DNA from: Polynucleobacter sp. AM-26B4
Lineage (GTDB): Bacteria; Pseudomonadota; Gammaproteobacteria; Burkholderiales; Burkholderiaceae
Direction of reading: 5' to 3'
Length of the DNA: 64,000 nucleotides
NCBI RefSeq assembly: GCF_018882285.1
Contig: NZ_JACVOT010000001.1
Span: 124,001 to 188,000, forward strand
Below, one piece after another: positions 18,454-27,444 of this stretch. Positions within the stretch are counted from its first letter, which is position 1, and every line of letters starts with the position of its first letter. A model generated the notes under the pieces. The model saw only the letters and a program-made list of their open reading frames with translations. It did not search any database and had not been told where the DNA came from. A program made the position numbers and the translations under genes.

Positions 18454-21260
18454 GACCACATCCCCTTGCGACAGATGCCTCGAGCTTGGCAATACTGACA
18501 GATACTGTCGGGAGCACTTGCGGCCATGGGTGAGCCACCCCACAGAGACTCAATGTCAGAAATCATTTGTGCGGGGAGCTCATTCATTTGGTTTTGCAAA
18601 TCATCAACCTCAACCCGTGCCTCATCTTCTTTGACAGAAACCCACGAAGCAATTGTTGCGGGCTGACGATTCACCATGTCATGACCATTCACAGCTTTGG
18701 CATAAATGACTAATTGAGGATCATCTTGTAGGTTGTTTTTCTTTTTGGTGATTGAATTCTTGCTACTGAATTTGTAATCAATGACTTCAACGCCTTCTTG
18801 CGGGTGAATATCTAAACGATCAACAAATCCAGAAACACGAATGTCACCAAAACGTGTCTGTAAATCAAAACCGACCTGCTTTTCGCCATCATGGAACACC
18901 CATCCAGATTGCTCACGTTGAATATGCCAATCAATCCAAGACGGAATCAAAGTCTCCCACTCGATCCAAGCAGCCAACCATCGCCCATCAACCTCAAGCA
19001 ATGGTTTGAAATGTTTATGAGAGATGGCATATAAGCGTTGCTTTAATAACTTGGTACGCTCGTAAATATTGTCTGTTTCAAGTGCTTGAGTTTTTAGACC
19101 ATGATAAAAATCATACAAAGCTGCGTGCAGTGTCTTTCCGACCAGACTTAGATCAACCTCAGCATCTAATCCACTTCTCTCTTTGAGACCCAATAACCTG
19201 GTCACGTAATAACGATAAGGACATTCTCTTAACGCTCGATAAGCACTTGGGCTGATGCTTGCTGGTTTGACAAAGTCATTGGGCAAACTTGGTTTTGGCT
19301 GGCCAATTGGCATTACCTCATAAGAGGTAGGCAACACTTCGAGTCTATCTTTTAATAGCTCTGCATGGTTGACATAGAGTCTTTGCAACCATGGCGATGG
19401 CTGCCTTGGCTCACCAGTGCTTCCAAGCGACTGCCAAATCATCCGCCAATGTTGATGAGAGATCATCAGTTGAGATAAATCCATCGCTTGCTGAATGAAT
19501 TCAGCTTCTTGAGTTTTACAGCCGAGAAGCTTTCTCAATTGAGCCGATAAAAACATTGGGCTATCTGACAATGAAGGTAACTGAGTGTCATCACACCCCA
19601 CCATGACCCAAGCGTCAAATCTTCTTAAGCGTGTAGCACTGAGAGGCAAGATGGTGATGCTGGCACTTTGCCTTGGATTACTCTCAATGTAACTGGCATC
19701 TTCAAGCATTGAACTTAATAAGGATAGCCACTCCACCTGTTTCATCGGATGATGGTGCAACAGTCTCATTGGAGATAAAGACGCCAACAACTGCTGACCA
19801 GCAATATCTTGGGCCAATCGTGCAGACATGCCCAAATCGATCAAATCTTGTTCAAGTAAATCTAGCCAAGCAAGACAAGAGTTAGATGCAGCTTGCCAGC
19901 GGTTGCTTTGGTTTTTAAGCTTCCGAATGATGTTAATCAAAGCATTGGTTTCATCATTATCAGAGTCTAGCGCTAAGATAAATCCAGACCAAGATCCTCT
20001 GACATCAGCTTGAATCAAGCGTTGCTCAAGGAAGGTTAAGCAATCAGACACTTGATCATGCTCAATATCAAAAGCCGACCAATCAATATAAGGATTTTTT
20101 AGAAAATCCATCAACTCAACAGAAGATGGGCCTGCTGGATGACGAACCACGTCCATCCACGACATCACTGATGCGGCTGCCCTGGTGGTTGATAGTTTCC
20201 AACCGGTTTCATCATGGACCGATAAACCATCACCAAATCTTGCGAGCAAGGCTCTCATGCGACGAGCAACCAAACGATCTTGCGCAATCAATGCGATGTG
20301 TTGGCAACCATCTTGTAAAAATTTCTCTATAGCACCAGCGCCCTGCCAAGCGGCATCTTCGAAACCAAGCGCTTTAAAAATATGGCGATCACCTGTGGAA
20401 GTTTTTTGATTTGGTTTAAAAAAATCTTGACGATTTAATTCAATCACTTCTTTGGAGTCATCTATATCACTCAGGCACTCAGGCCAAAGTGCAACTTTTG
20501 AATAATCCAAAGAACAATGGTGAAATGCAGTGACTGATGCATGAGCTTGCCAAACTTGCTCTAGTGCTTTTTCAAATCCAGGACTGGCTTGCGCTGTTTG
20601 AATGAAAATGATTGGAGAGTGGCTGTTGGTCTGCTGAGCAACACCATTTAAATTCTTTATTTCAGCAATCCTCAAGCCCATGGCTCGCCGCTGTCTGACG
20701 ACTGGATCTTGGGCGCTGCTTAAATTTTCCCAAAATGCCAAGACAATCCGAGCCTCCACCTCAACCACCTGTTTGGATGCTCCTTGATACACCTCTGCAA
20801 TAGCATCACTCAGAGCAGACTCCAGCACTTCATCAAAAACTTCCAAAGTGGCATCGGATAGTAAGTCGCACACTTCGATGATTTTTTTGGCCAAAGACCA
20901 CTTAGACGAATCAGAGCTATCCATCAAGAGTGAACTCAATTGAGGTCTATCGCTCAGCGCTCGGTAGACCTCATACCAACGCTCAAGATCTGTTTTCTGC
21001 ACACCTTCATTTTTTAAGCCAGGTGTTTCTTTTAACCATTGAGCCAAACCCAGCACTCGGGGTAGAAAGACTAAATTTGAAGGCAAGCCAGATGGTCGAC
21101 GCTTTTCAAGAGCTTGTCTCAAGGAATACGCAGGGCCAGAAGTACTCAAAATTACCATTGGACTGCGCTGCTCTTCCTTGGCCACCGTCCAAACGAGATC
21201 AGCCAGGGTATTTAATACCTGCTCATCGGGAGTCAAAAGGTGGTGTTTGAAATATGGCAT
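18450..21260 (-). CDS. addB: AddB-type PD-(D/E)XK nuclease subunit
   Basis: Partner of AddA with a degenerate helicase-like N-terminal part and a C-terminal RecB-type nuclease. Nuclease motif: GVEVIDYKFSSKNS. Four Cys likely hold the AddB Fe-S cluster: one in ALRECPYRYYVTRLLGL and three in ICQYCQARGICRKG. The first ATG is at 21260; an in-frame GTG at 21278 would add six residues. It overlaps addA by 4 bp, and together they replace RecBCD in this lineage. The gene diverges from trxA. Confidence 0.9.
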   Translation of the reverse strand: MPYFKHHLLTPDEQVLNTLADLVWTVAKEEQRSPMVILSTSGPAYSLRQALEKRRPSGLPSNLVFLPRVLGLAQWLKETPGLKNEGVQKTDLERWYEVYRALSDRPQLSSLLMDSSDSSKWSLAKKIIEVCDLLSDATLEVFDEVLESALSDAIAEVYQGASKQVVEVEARIVLAFWENLSSAQDPVVRQRRAMGLRIAEIKNLNGVAQQTNSHSPIIFIQTAQASPGFEKALEQVWQAHASVTAFHHCSLDYSKVALWPECLSDIDDSKEVIELNRQDFFKPNQKTSTGDRHIFKALGFEDAAWQGAGAIEKFLQDGCQHIALIAQDRLVARRMRALLARFGDGLSVHDETGWKLSTTRAAASVMSWMDVVRHPAGPSSVELMDFLKNPYIDWSAFDIEHDQVSDCLTFLEQRLIQADVRGSWSGFILALDSDNDETNALINIIRKLKNQSNRWQAASNSCLAWLDLLEQDLIDLGMSARLAQDIAGQQLLASLSPMRLLHHHPMKQVEWLSLLSSMLEDASYIESNPRQSASITILPLSATRLRRFDAWVMVGCDDTQLPSLSDSPMFLSAQLRKLLGCKTQEAEFIQQAMDLSQLMISHQHWRMIWQSLGSTGEPRQPSPWLQRLYVNHAELLKDRLEVLPTSYEVMPIGQPKPSLPNDFVKPASISPSAYRALRECPYRYYVTRLLGLKERSGLDAEVDLSLVGKTLHAALYDFYHGLKTQALETDNIYERTKLLKQRLYAISHKHFKPLLEVDGRWLAAWIEWETLIPSWIDWHIQREQSGWVFHDGEKQVGFDLQTRFGDIRVSGFVDRLDIHPQEGVEVIDYKFSSKNSITKKKNNLQDDPQLVIYAKAVNGHDMVNRQPATIASWVSVKEDEARVEVDDLQNQMNELPAQMISDIESLWGGSPMAASAPDSICQYCQARGICRKGMWS

Positions 21261-21291
21261 TGAAGTAGAAGTATGCACAAAGAAGCACTTA

Positions 21292-21327
21292 TTGATAATA
21301 TATTGCTTGTTATTGGTGAATTATCAA
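21292..21327. repeat. Inverted repeat between addB and trxA
   Basis: TTGATAAT (21292-21299) and ATTATCAA (21320-21327) are perfect 8-bp arms separated by 20 bp. They lie centrally in the divergent addB/trxA intergenic region, where both promoters must be. Each arm contains TTGATA reading outward-to-inward, resembling a -35 hexamer on either strand. It could be an operator or symmetric promoter parts; no regulator is apparent. Confidence 0.4.
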
Positions 21328-21382
21328 AAAAACGAGTTTTACAACCAATCATAAATAAAACAATTAATTCCAAAGGACTCTT

Positions 21383-21709
21383 ATGAGTGACGCTATTAAA
21401 TACGTAAGTGATGCATCTTTTGATCAAGATGTGATGAAGTCTGATAAGCCAGTATTGCTCGACTTTTGGGCTGAATGGTGCGGTCCTTGCAAAATGATTG
21501 GCCCAATTCTTGAAGAAGTTGCCAAAGAGTATGGAGATAAGGTTCAAATTGCAAAAATGAACGTTGATGAAAACCAGGGTATTCCAGCTCAGTTTGGTAT
21601 CCGCGGCATCCCAACTTTGATTTTGTTCAAAAATGGCACAGTAGCTGCTCAAAAAGTAGGCGCTTTGTCTAAGTCTCAGTTGACTGCATTTTTGGATAGC
21701 CATATCTAA
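21383..21709 (+). CDS. trxA: Thioredoxin 1
   Basis: Cytoplasmic disulfide reductase. The redox motif is WCGPC with C33 and C36, and the cis-Pro loop is [13 protein letters not shown]. Length 108 residues is standard. AAAGGAC precedes the ATG. It is directly upstream of rho, an order common in proteobacteria. Confidence 0.97.
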   Translation: MSDAIKYVSDASFDQDVMKSDKPVLLDFWAEWCGPCKMIGPILEEVAKEYGDKVQIAKMNVDENQGIPAQFGIRGIPTLILFKNGTVAAQKVGALSKSQLTAFLDSHI

Positions 21710-21721
21710 ATATTGATATCT

Positions 21722-21757
21722 GAGGGGCTCACCTAAAGAGCTCCTCATTCCTTTTAA
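21722..21757 (+). terminator. Probable terminator after trxA
   Basis: GAGGGGCTC and GAGCTCCTC form a 9-bp stem with one G-U pair and a 7-nt loop (21722-21746). A modest pyrimidine-rich stretch (ATTCCTTTT) follows. Confidence 0.5.
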
Positions 21758-21766
21758 GCACTTAAT

Positions 21767-21796
21767 TTGCTCATTTTTGAATTTAGGGTGTAGAAT
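21767..21796 (+). promoter_or_regulatory. Candidate rho promoter
   Basis: TTGCTC (21767-21772) and TAGAAT (21791-21796) are 18 bp apart. Transcription would start near 21803 and leave an untranslated leader of about 80 nt before rho. Confidence 0.55.
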
Positions 21797-21811
21797 CCTT
21801 CCAACAACTGA

Positions 21812-21828
21812 CAGAACGTCCTGTTCTG
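21812..21828 (+). promoter_or_regulatory. Hairpin in the rho leader
   Basis: CAGAAC-GTCCT-GTTCTG is a 6-bp stem early in the predicted rho 5' leader. The remainder of the leader is unstructured and C/A/U-rich, and CCTGTTCT is repeated about 30 bp downstream. In E. coli the rho leader is a site of Rho-dependent autoregulation; whether it acts that way here is inference. Confidence 0.35.
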
Positions 21829-21884
21829 ATCAAACATTCCAAAATCCTGTTCTTTCTTTGAGGCCTTAGCCTAACTCCAAACAC

Positions 21885-23147
21885 ATGCATCTCACCGAAC
21901 TTAAAGCACTACACGTATCAGCCCTTCTTGAAATGGCCACTGGCCTAGAAATTGAAAACACTCAGCGCATGCGCAAGCAAGAGTTGATGTTTGCAATTCT
22001 AAAAAAACGTGCCAAAGGTGGTGAGACCATCTTCGGTGATGGCGTTTTAGAGGTTCTACCTGATGGCTTTGGCTTCCTTCGCTCGCCTGAAGCCTCTTAC
22101 ATGGCTTCCACAGATGATATTTATATCTCTCCAGCGCAGATTCGCCGCTTTAACTTACACACCGGTGATGCTGTAGAGGGTGAAGTTAGAACACCTAAGG
22201 AAGGTGAACGCTACTTTGCTTTGGTCAAAGTAGACAAGATCAATGGCATTGTTCCTGAGGCGCTTAAAAACCGCATCATGTTCGAAAACTTAACTCCTCT
22301 TCACCCAGATCGCCCGATGTTGCTTGAGCGCGACATCAAAGCTGAAGAGAATTTGACAGGTCGAATCATTGACATGATTTCACCGATTGGTTTTGGTCAA
22401 CGTGCCTTATTAGTTGCCTCACCTAAGTCTGGTAAGACAGTGATGATGCAGCACATTGCTCACGCTATTTCAGCGAATCACCCAGATGCAGTTTTGATCG
22501 TTTTATTGGTCGACGAGCGTCCAGAGGAAGTGACTGAGATGCAACGTTCTGTTAAAGGTGAGGTTGTTGCCTCTACTTTTGATGAACCAGCCGTGCGCCA
22601 CGTACAAGTAGCAGAAATGGTGATTGAAAAAGCCAAGCGCTTGGTTGAAATGAAGCGTGATGTGATCATCCTATTAGACTCAATCACTCGTTTGGCCCGC
22701 GCTTACAACACGGTTGTGCCTTCATCAGGCAAAGTTTTATCCGGTGGTGTGGATGCGAATGCTCTACAAAGACCTAAGCGTTTCTTTGGTGCAGCCAGAA
22801 ATATTGAAGAAGGCGGTTCTTTGACCATCATTGCAACAGCCTTGATTGAAACGGGCAGCCGCATGGACGACTTGATTTATGAAGAGTTCAAAGGCACTGG
22901 CAATATGGAAGTTCATTTGGAACGCCGTCTTGCAGAACGCCGCGTTTACCCAGCAATCAACTTGAATAAGTCAGGTACTCGTCGTGAAGAACTCTTGATC
23001 AAGCCTGAAATTCTTCAGAAGATCTGGGTTCTACGTAAGCTGATCTCTGACATGGATGATATTGAAGCGATGAACTTCATCGTGGATAAACTCAAATCCA
23101 CTAAAAATAACGCTGAATTCTTTGAATTGATGCGTCGCGGGGGCTAA
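21885..23147 (+). CDS. rho: Transcription termination factor Rho
   Basis: Hexameric RNA-dependent ATPase helicase. It has the N-terminal helical domain and cold-shock-like RNA-binding domain ([19 protein letters not shown]), Walker A ([19 protein letters not shown]), Walker B ([17 protein letters not shown]) and the R-loop/Q-loop region. Length is 420 residues, with no large insertion between the RNA-binding and ATPase parts. No Shine-Dalgarno sequence stands right before the ATG; the nearest GAGG is about 24 nt upstream. Confidence 0.98.
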   Translation: MHLTELKALHVSALLEMATGLEIENTQRMRKQELMFAILKKRAKGGETIFGDGVLEVLPDGFGFLRSPEASYMASTDDIYISPAQIRRFNLHTGDAVEGEVRTPKEGERYFALVKVDKINGIVPEALKNRIMFENLTPLHPDRPMLLERDIKAEENLTGRIIDMISPIGFGQRALLVASPKSGKTVMMQHIAHAISANHPDAVLIVLLVDERPEEVTEMQRSVKGEVVASTFDEPAVRHVQVAEMVIEKAKRLVEMKRDVIILLDSITRLARAYNTVVPSSGKVLSGGVDANALQRPKRFFGAARNIEEGGSLTIIATALIETGSRMDDLIYEEFKGTGNMEVHLERRLAERRVYPAINLNKSGTRREELLIKPEILQKIWVLRKLISDMDDIEAMNFIVDKLKSTKNNAEFFELMRRGG

Positions 23148-23225
23148 ATTGAGGTAAAAACTGGCTTAAATCATGGTTTTCCAGTCAGTTTTACCCAAAA
23201 CAAGCCCATATCTAGTATTTTTTGC

Positions 23226-23231
23226 TACAAT
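23226..23231 (+). promoter_or_regulatory. Candidate -10 element for rpmE2
   Basis: TACAAT lies 67 bp before the rpmE2 ATG. The -35 is unclear. Confidence 0.4.
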
Positions 23232-23254
23232 TCTCGTTTTAATTCAGGCAAGTA

Positions 23255-23270
23255 CCCATTATTCGATGGG
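23255..23270 (+). promoter_or_regulatory. Leader hairpin before rpmE2
   Basis: CCCAT-TATTCG-ATGGG, a 5-bp stem, sits in the predicted leader 27 bp before the ATG and is followed by AAAGGAC. Ribosomal-protein leaders, including L31 leaders, are known to hold autoregulatory structures in other groups. This one matches no class I can name. Confidence 0.3.
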
Positions 23271-23297
23271 CGGCTACCAGGCTAAAGGACTATTTAA

Positions 23298-23564
23298 ATG
23301 AAACCAGGCATTCACCCAGATTACAAAGAAGTTGTTTTCCTAGACGTATCAAACAACTTCAGCTTCAAAACACGCTCTACTATCAACACCAAAGAAACAA
23401 TCAAATGGGAAGATGGCAAAGAGTATCCATTGGCTAAGATTGAGACTTCTTCAGAGTCACACCCTTTCTACACTGGCACTCAGAAGATCATGGACACAGC
23501 TGGTCGTGTTGAGAAGTTCCGTCAGAAATTTGGTACAAAAGCAACAGGCAAAACAACTGCCTAA
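23298..23564 (+). CDS. rpmE2: 50S ribosomal protein L31 type B (zinc-independent)
   Basis: The 88-residue protein starts [16 protein letters not shown] and has the type B insertion. It contains no cysteine, so it is the zinc-free (C-minus) form of L31. Zinc-free paralogues usually replace the zinc form during zinc limitation, but some betaproteobacteria carry only this form. It has its own leader and terminator. Confidence 0.95.
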   Translation: MKPGIHPDYKEVVFLDVSNNFSFKTRSTINTKETIKWEDGKEYPLAKIETSSESHPFYTGTQKIMDTAGRVEKFRQKFGTKATGKTTA

Positions 23565-23591
23565 GAATTTCAGCTTTACCAAAGAAATCTT

Positions 23592-23617
23592 AAAAGGCAG
23601 CTCACGCTGCCTTTTTT
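23592..23617 (+). terminator. Intrinsic terminator after rpmE2
   Basis: AAAAGGCAGC-TCAC-GCTGCCTTTT is a 10-bp stem with a 4-nt loop and a T-run, 27 bp after the stop codon. Confidence 0.92.
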
Positions 23618-23665
23618 ACATATAAGCTTTTCATTCTCGACTAATCAGGTCAAAATTTAAGCCTC

Positions 23666-25402
23666 ATGAGATCCATTCGATTAACCGCTGCTGCCACATC
23701 AACATTGCCTCGCTTTGTTTTGGTGTTGATCACGGCCATCTATGGATTTTTAGGTATCTTTGGTCGTGACCCTTGGAAAAATGATGATGCTGCTGGTTTT
23801 GGGGCGATGTGGACTTTGGCCAATGGTTCATGGCTAGATTGGCTACTGCCTCACATTGATGGCAGAACTGAGATCCTGGCAGGTCCACTGCCCTATTGGT
23901 TAGGCGCCAGCTTGATTGGTTTACTTGGCCCAGTGATGGGGCCTACAAACGCTGCAGGGCTCTATTCTGCTGGATGTTTTTTCTTGAGCTGCATGGCTAT
24001 CTGGAACGCTTCTTATTTATTAGGGCGTCGTCCTGAAGTTCAACCAACGGCATTTGCTTTAGGTGGTCAACCTGAACCAAGAGACTATGGCAGAACCCTG
24101 GCTGACAGCGCCCTCATGATTTTCTTGGCCTGTATTGGTTTAGCCATGCGCGCCCATGAGACAACCCCAGCCTTAGCTCAATTGTTAGGTATCTCGATAG
24201 TTATTTACGGCATGGTCAGAGGTTTAGATAAACCTCTGCAAGGCGGTGCATGGACAGGCCTTGGTTTGGCAGTGATTGCCTTGTCTGCATCACTTTGGCT
24301 GTTTGTTTTAATTTTTATTGGTTTGATTATTTCTTTGATTATTTGCGAAGTCAAACCGCACCCAAAATGGCTTGCCAGCACTTGGTTGATAGCATTATTG
24401 GGTATCAGTGTTTGGCCACTCTTATGGTGGATGTCTGATTTAAGCACCGGTCAAATGCAAGCTGCTTGGCAAGCTTGGTGGAGCAATGACGCCATTCAAC
24501 CATTTCTTTCAGCCAAGTCATCGGGCTTTTTAGCCAGAAACTTACCGCTCTATGCCTGGCCTATTTGGCCCTTAGCCTTATGGAGTATTTGGTTTTGGCG
24601 CAAAGGTGCCAATAATCCATTGGGTGGCATACGCAATCCGAACATGGCATTACCGCTGGGCATTGTGATCGCAGTGTTGGTTTATCAAACTCATCTCAAA
24701 GCTCTCAGTGAACAATCTTTGCTGTTGATCATCCCTCCATTGGTTATTTGGGCATGTTTTAGTCTTCCTATTATTAAACGCAGCGTGATCAGTTTCATTG
24801 ATTGGTTTGCATTACTCACATTCACATTAGTTGGCGCCTTCATTTGGGTCATGTGGTTTGCGATGACAACCAACATGCCCGCAGGTCTTGCAAGAAATAT
24901 TGCTAAGAAAGTCCCTGGCTTTGTTCCAGAATTCAGTTGGCTAGCATTGCTTGCAGCCATCGTGGTCACAGGGTTGTGGGTGAGCGTTGTTAAGTGGCGA
25001 ACATCTAGAGCACCAAAAGTTATTTGGCGAGCAGTGGTCATATCTGCAGCTGGTACAACTTTAACTTGGGTGTTACTGATGACACTCTGGCTACCTACAA
25101 TCAATTACGCAAAAACATATCGTGATGTCGCGCAACGTTTAGTGCAAGTGGTGCCATCTCAATCAGTTTGCATCAACTCAACTCATCTTGGTAATGGGCA
25201 GTTAGCCTCATTTGTTTATTTCACAAAACTGAAGTTCAAGGATGATGTCAATTGTGACCTATGGATCAGCAATCAACCAGGTGAAGCCAGAAAGAAAGCA
25301 AAACAATTGGATAAGAGCCTTGAGTTGATTTGGGAAGATCGTCGAGTGAGCGATCGAAATGAAAGACTGAGGCTTTATAAAGTACTGAGTCATGCTCAGT
25401 AA
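23666..25402 (+). CDS. GT39-like (ArnT/PMT family) membrane glycosyltransferase
   Basis: The 578-residue integral membrane protein has about eleven or twelve hydrophobic segments and a soluble C-terminal tail. After the first segment comes an extracytoplasmic loop with FGRDPWKNDDAAGFG; acidic residues at this place are catalytic in GT39 and ArnT-type enzymes that use polyprenyl-phosphate sugars. The C-terminal part (VPSQSVCINSTHLGNGQLA) resembles the periplasmic domain of this group. The substrate is unknown. The MATE gene overlaps its end by 11 bp, so the two are probably co-expressed. Confidence 0.75.
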   Translation: MRSIRLTAAATSTLPRFVLVLITAIYGFLGIFGRDPWKNDDAAGFGAMWTLANGSWLDWLLPHIDGRTEILAGPLPYWLGASLIGLLGPVMGPTNAAGLYSAGCFFLSCMAIWNASYLLGRRPEVQPTAFALGGQPEPRDYGRTLADSALMIFLACIGLAMRAHETTPALAQLLGISIVIYGMVRGLDKPLQGGAWTGLGLAVIALSASLWLFVLIFIGLIISLIICEVKPHPKWLASTWLIALLGISVWPLLWWMSDLSTGQMQAAWQAWWSNDAIQPFLSAKSSGFLARNLPLYAWPIWPLALWSIWFWRKGANNPLGGIRNPNMALPLGIVIAVLVYQTHLKALSEQSLLLIIPPLVIWACFSLPIIKRSVISFIDWFALLTFTLVGAFIWVMWFAMTTNMPAGLARNIAKKVPGFVPEFSWLALLAAIVVTGLWVSVVKWRTSRAPKVIWRAVVISAAGTTLTWVLLMTLWLPTINYAKTYRDVAQRLVQVVPSQSVCINSTHLGNGQLASFVYFTKLKFKDDVNCDLWISNQPGEARKKAKQLDKSLELIWEDRRVSDRNERLRLYKVLSHAQ

Positions 25403-26771
25403 TCTCAAGCGAGACATCCCCCGCTTACTCTCTTTAGCTGGCCCTTTATTGGTTGGCCAATTAGCAGTAATCGCCTTTGGAGTGATGGATACCGCCATGG
25501 TGGCCAGATACTCTACCGATGACTTAGCTGCACTGGCGATGGCAGGATCGATTTTTATCAGTATTTATGTTGGTTTGACAGGTGTTATTTCAGCGCTGGC
25601 TCCGATAGCTGGTCAGTTATTTGGTGCCAAAAGATTCTCTGAGATTGGCGAAGAAGTTCGTCAAGGCTGGTGGCTGTCACTTGGTCTCAGTATTTTTGGC
25701 ATGTTGATTTTGATGAACCCTGGTGTTTTTTTATCTATTGCGAATGCCAGCCCAGAAGTAGAAGCAAAAGCCATTTTGTATTTGCAAATTGTGGCCTGGG
25801 GTTTACCAGCCAGTTTAGCGATGCGAGTGCTGGTGGCGTTTCACAATGCCATTTCCAAACCAGCGGTGGTCACCTGGTTACAGATCGGTGGTTTGTTTTT
25901 AAAGATTCCTCTCAATGCTTGGTTGATTTATGGTGGCTTTGGTGTTGATGCCATGGGTGGTCCTGGTTGCGCTCTGGCAACTGTGATCATCAACTGGCTT
26001 TGGTTCTTGATGATGCTGGTGATTGTTTATCGAGGAAATTTTTATCAAGTATTCGGGGTGTATGAAAAGTTCAGCCAACCAAATTTACACAGAATTGCCA
26101 CTTTGCTCAAATTGGGTTTACCGATTGGTTTAAGTTACTTGATTGAGGTGACATCATTTGCCTTCATGGCCTTGTTCATCGCTAAACTGGGAACAGTTCC
26201 ATTGGCAGGCCATCAAATTGTGGCCAACTTGGGCACGGTTTTATACATGTTGCCTTTGTCACTGTCGATTGCAACATCTACTTTGGTAGCTCAATCACTG
26301 GGTGCCGATAAACCAACTCTGGCAAAAGAGATTGGTTGGTCATCATTGATCTTCACAACAACTTTGTGTGTCTTTGTTGGTTTGTTGGTTTGGATTTTTA
26401 GATACCCCTTACTTGACTTGTACGCTCCATCTGCTGATGTTCGATCAATGGCGATACCACTGTTTTTGTTCATCGCCTTCTATCAAATCTTTGATGCTCT
26501 TCAAGTTACTTCTGCTTTTATTCTGAGAGGCTACCGCGTGGCTTTTTGGCCAATGTGGATTTACGCAATCTCATTGTGGGGCGTTGGACTTGGCGGTGGA
26601 TATATTTTAGGATTTAACTTGACTGGCAATGTCCCTGAGATTCTTCAAGGAGCTCAAGGCTTTTGGTTTGCGAATAGCTTGAGCTTGGCTATTGCTGCGA
26701 CCTTCTTAATCACTTTGTTCAAGAGAACTGCCAAGAGATTTGAAAGAGAGCATCCTCCAGTAGAGGTTTAA
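25392..26771 (+). CDS. MATE family efflux transporter
   Basis: Twelve-helix exporter of the multidrug and toxin extrusion family, 459 residues, with two homologous MatE halves. The first opens with LAGPLLVGQLAVIAFGVMDTAMVARYSTDDLAALAMA; the second half contains LKLGLPIGLSYLIEVTSFAFMALFIAKLG and GHQIVANLG. It resembles NorM-type proton- or sodium-coupled pumps. The start lies inside the end of the GT39 gene. The substrate is unknown; linkage to a glycosyltransferase could hint at a cell-surface product but is not evidence of one. Confidence 0.92.
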   Translation: MLSNLKRDIPRLLSLAGPLLVGQLAVIAFGVMDTAMVARYSTDDLAALAMAGSIFISIYVGLTGVISALAPIAGQLFGAKRFSEIGEEVRQGWWLSLGLSIFGMLILMNPGVFLSIANASPEVEAKAILYLQIVAWGLPASLAMRVLVAFHNAISKPAVVTWLQIGGLFLKIPLNAWLIYGGFGVDAMGGPGCALATVIINWLWFLMMLVIVYRGNFYQVFGVYEKFSQPNLHRIATLLKLGLPIGLSYLIEVTSFAFMALFIAKLGTVPLAGHQIVANLGTVLYMLPLSLSIATSTLVAQSLGADKPTLAKEIGWSSLIFTTTLCVFVGLLVWIFRYPLLDLYAPSADVRSMAIPLFLFIAFYQIFDALQVTSAFILRGYRVAFWPMWIYAISLWGVGLGGGYILGFNLTGNVPEILQGAQGFWFANSLSLAIAATFLITLFKRTAKRFEREHPPVEV

Positions 26772-26812
26772 CTCTCTCTCGATTTACCTATTAAATAAAT
26801 ATTGATGAAATG

Positions 26813-27283
26813 TTATTTTTTAGGTGTAGCTTCAACAGGCTTTTGAATTGAGTAACCAGGCACTTGATGACCTTTTGAATACATGCACTGTTGGTAAGCG
26901 ATGTCATAACGACGTTGTACTTCTTTGGCTGACTCATTGCCACCAGTAGCACCCATCGCTGCTCCACCTAATAAACCTACAGCAGCACCAGTACCCACAT
27001 TTCTAGAGCTACCGCCATCGGCCATTGCGCCTGCAACAGCACCAACTGCGGCACCAATGATGGCTGTTTTAGCAGTATTTTTAGCGGCAATTTCATCTGC
27101 TGTTGTATTGAGTGAATTCTGAGCATAGGTACGGCACTCTTGATCATCTTTTTGGAAGATTTCAAATGGCTTGCCAGGAGCAGGCATGATGACCAAACTT
27201 GGGCCCACCGGGGTTGATGCGCAACCCACCAATGTGGCGGCAAATAAACCAATGATGCTAATTTTTTTAAAATCACGATGCAT
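26813..27283 (-). CDS. Glycine-zipper lipoprotein
   Basis: The 156-residue protein begins with a lipoprotein signal (MHRDFKKISIIGLFAATLVG then CAS). The middle holds glycine-zipper repeats (AIIGAAVGAVAGAMADGG and GTGAAVGLLGGAAMGATGG), which form packed membrane helices in the YMGG/SlyB-like families. Flanking Cys residues lie in DDQECRTYAQ and YQQCMYSKGH, and the latter matches the C-terminal motif of a family common in Betaproteobacteria. It probably sits in the outer membrane or periplasm; no precise role is known. It converges on the MATE gene. Confidence 0.8.
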   Translation of the reverse strand: MHRDFKKISIIGLFAATLVGCASTPVGPSLVIMPAPGKPFEIFQKDDQECRTYAQNSLNTTADEIAAKNTAKTAIIGAAVGAVAGAMADGGSSRNVGTGAAVGLLGGAAMGATGGNESAKEVQRRYDIAYQQCMYSKGHQVPGYSIQKPVEATPKK

Positions 27284-27409
27284 ATCAATCCTTTATCAAA
27301 GCAATGGCGCAAAAACAGGCGCTAATAGTGTCATCATAAACGATGCCTCTCTTCCTTTAACGATTGATCAGTGAATAGGATGACATCGACTGCCTTACTT
27401 ACAAAAAAG

Positions 27410-27415
27410 TATAAA
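27410..27415 (+). promoter_or_regulatory. Weak candidate -10 before the outer-membrane barrel gene
   Basis: TATAAA lies 30 bp before the ATG at 27445. No good -35 is seen at 16-18 bp. Confidence 0.3.
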
Positions 27416-27444
27416 ATGTGTCATCACGAAGATTTACAGCCAAG

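Noticed and set aside
21233-21748. Long minus-strand open frame opposite trxA (171 codons)
   Set aside because: It lies antisense to the well-conserved trxA and runs into addB. The translation shows no family pattern and is rich in residues expected from chance.
23148-23197. Terminator after rho
   Set aside because: GTAAAAACTGG and CCAGTCAGTTTTAC are only an imperfect inverted repeat with a long loop and no clean T-run.
24691-25104. Minus-strand open frame of 137 codons opposite the GT39 gene
   Set aside because: Shadow of a membrane-protein coding strand, with no recognisable domain.
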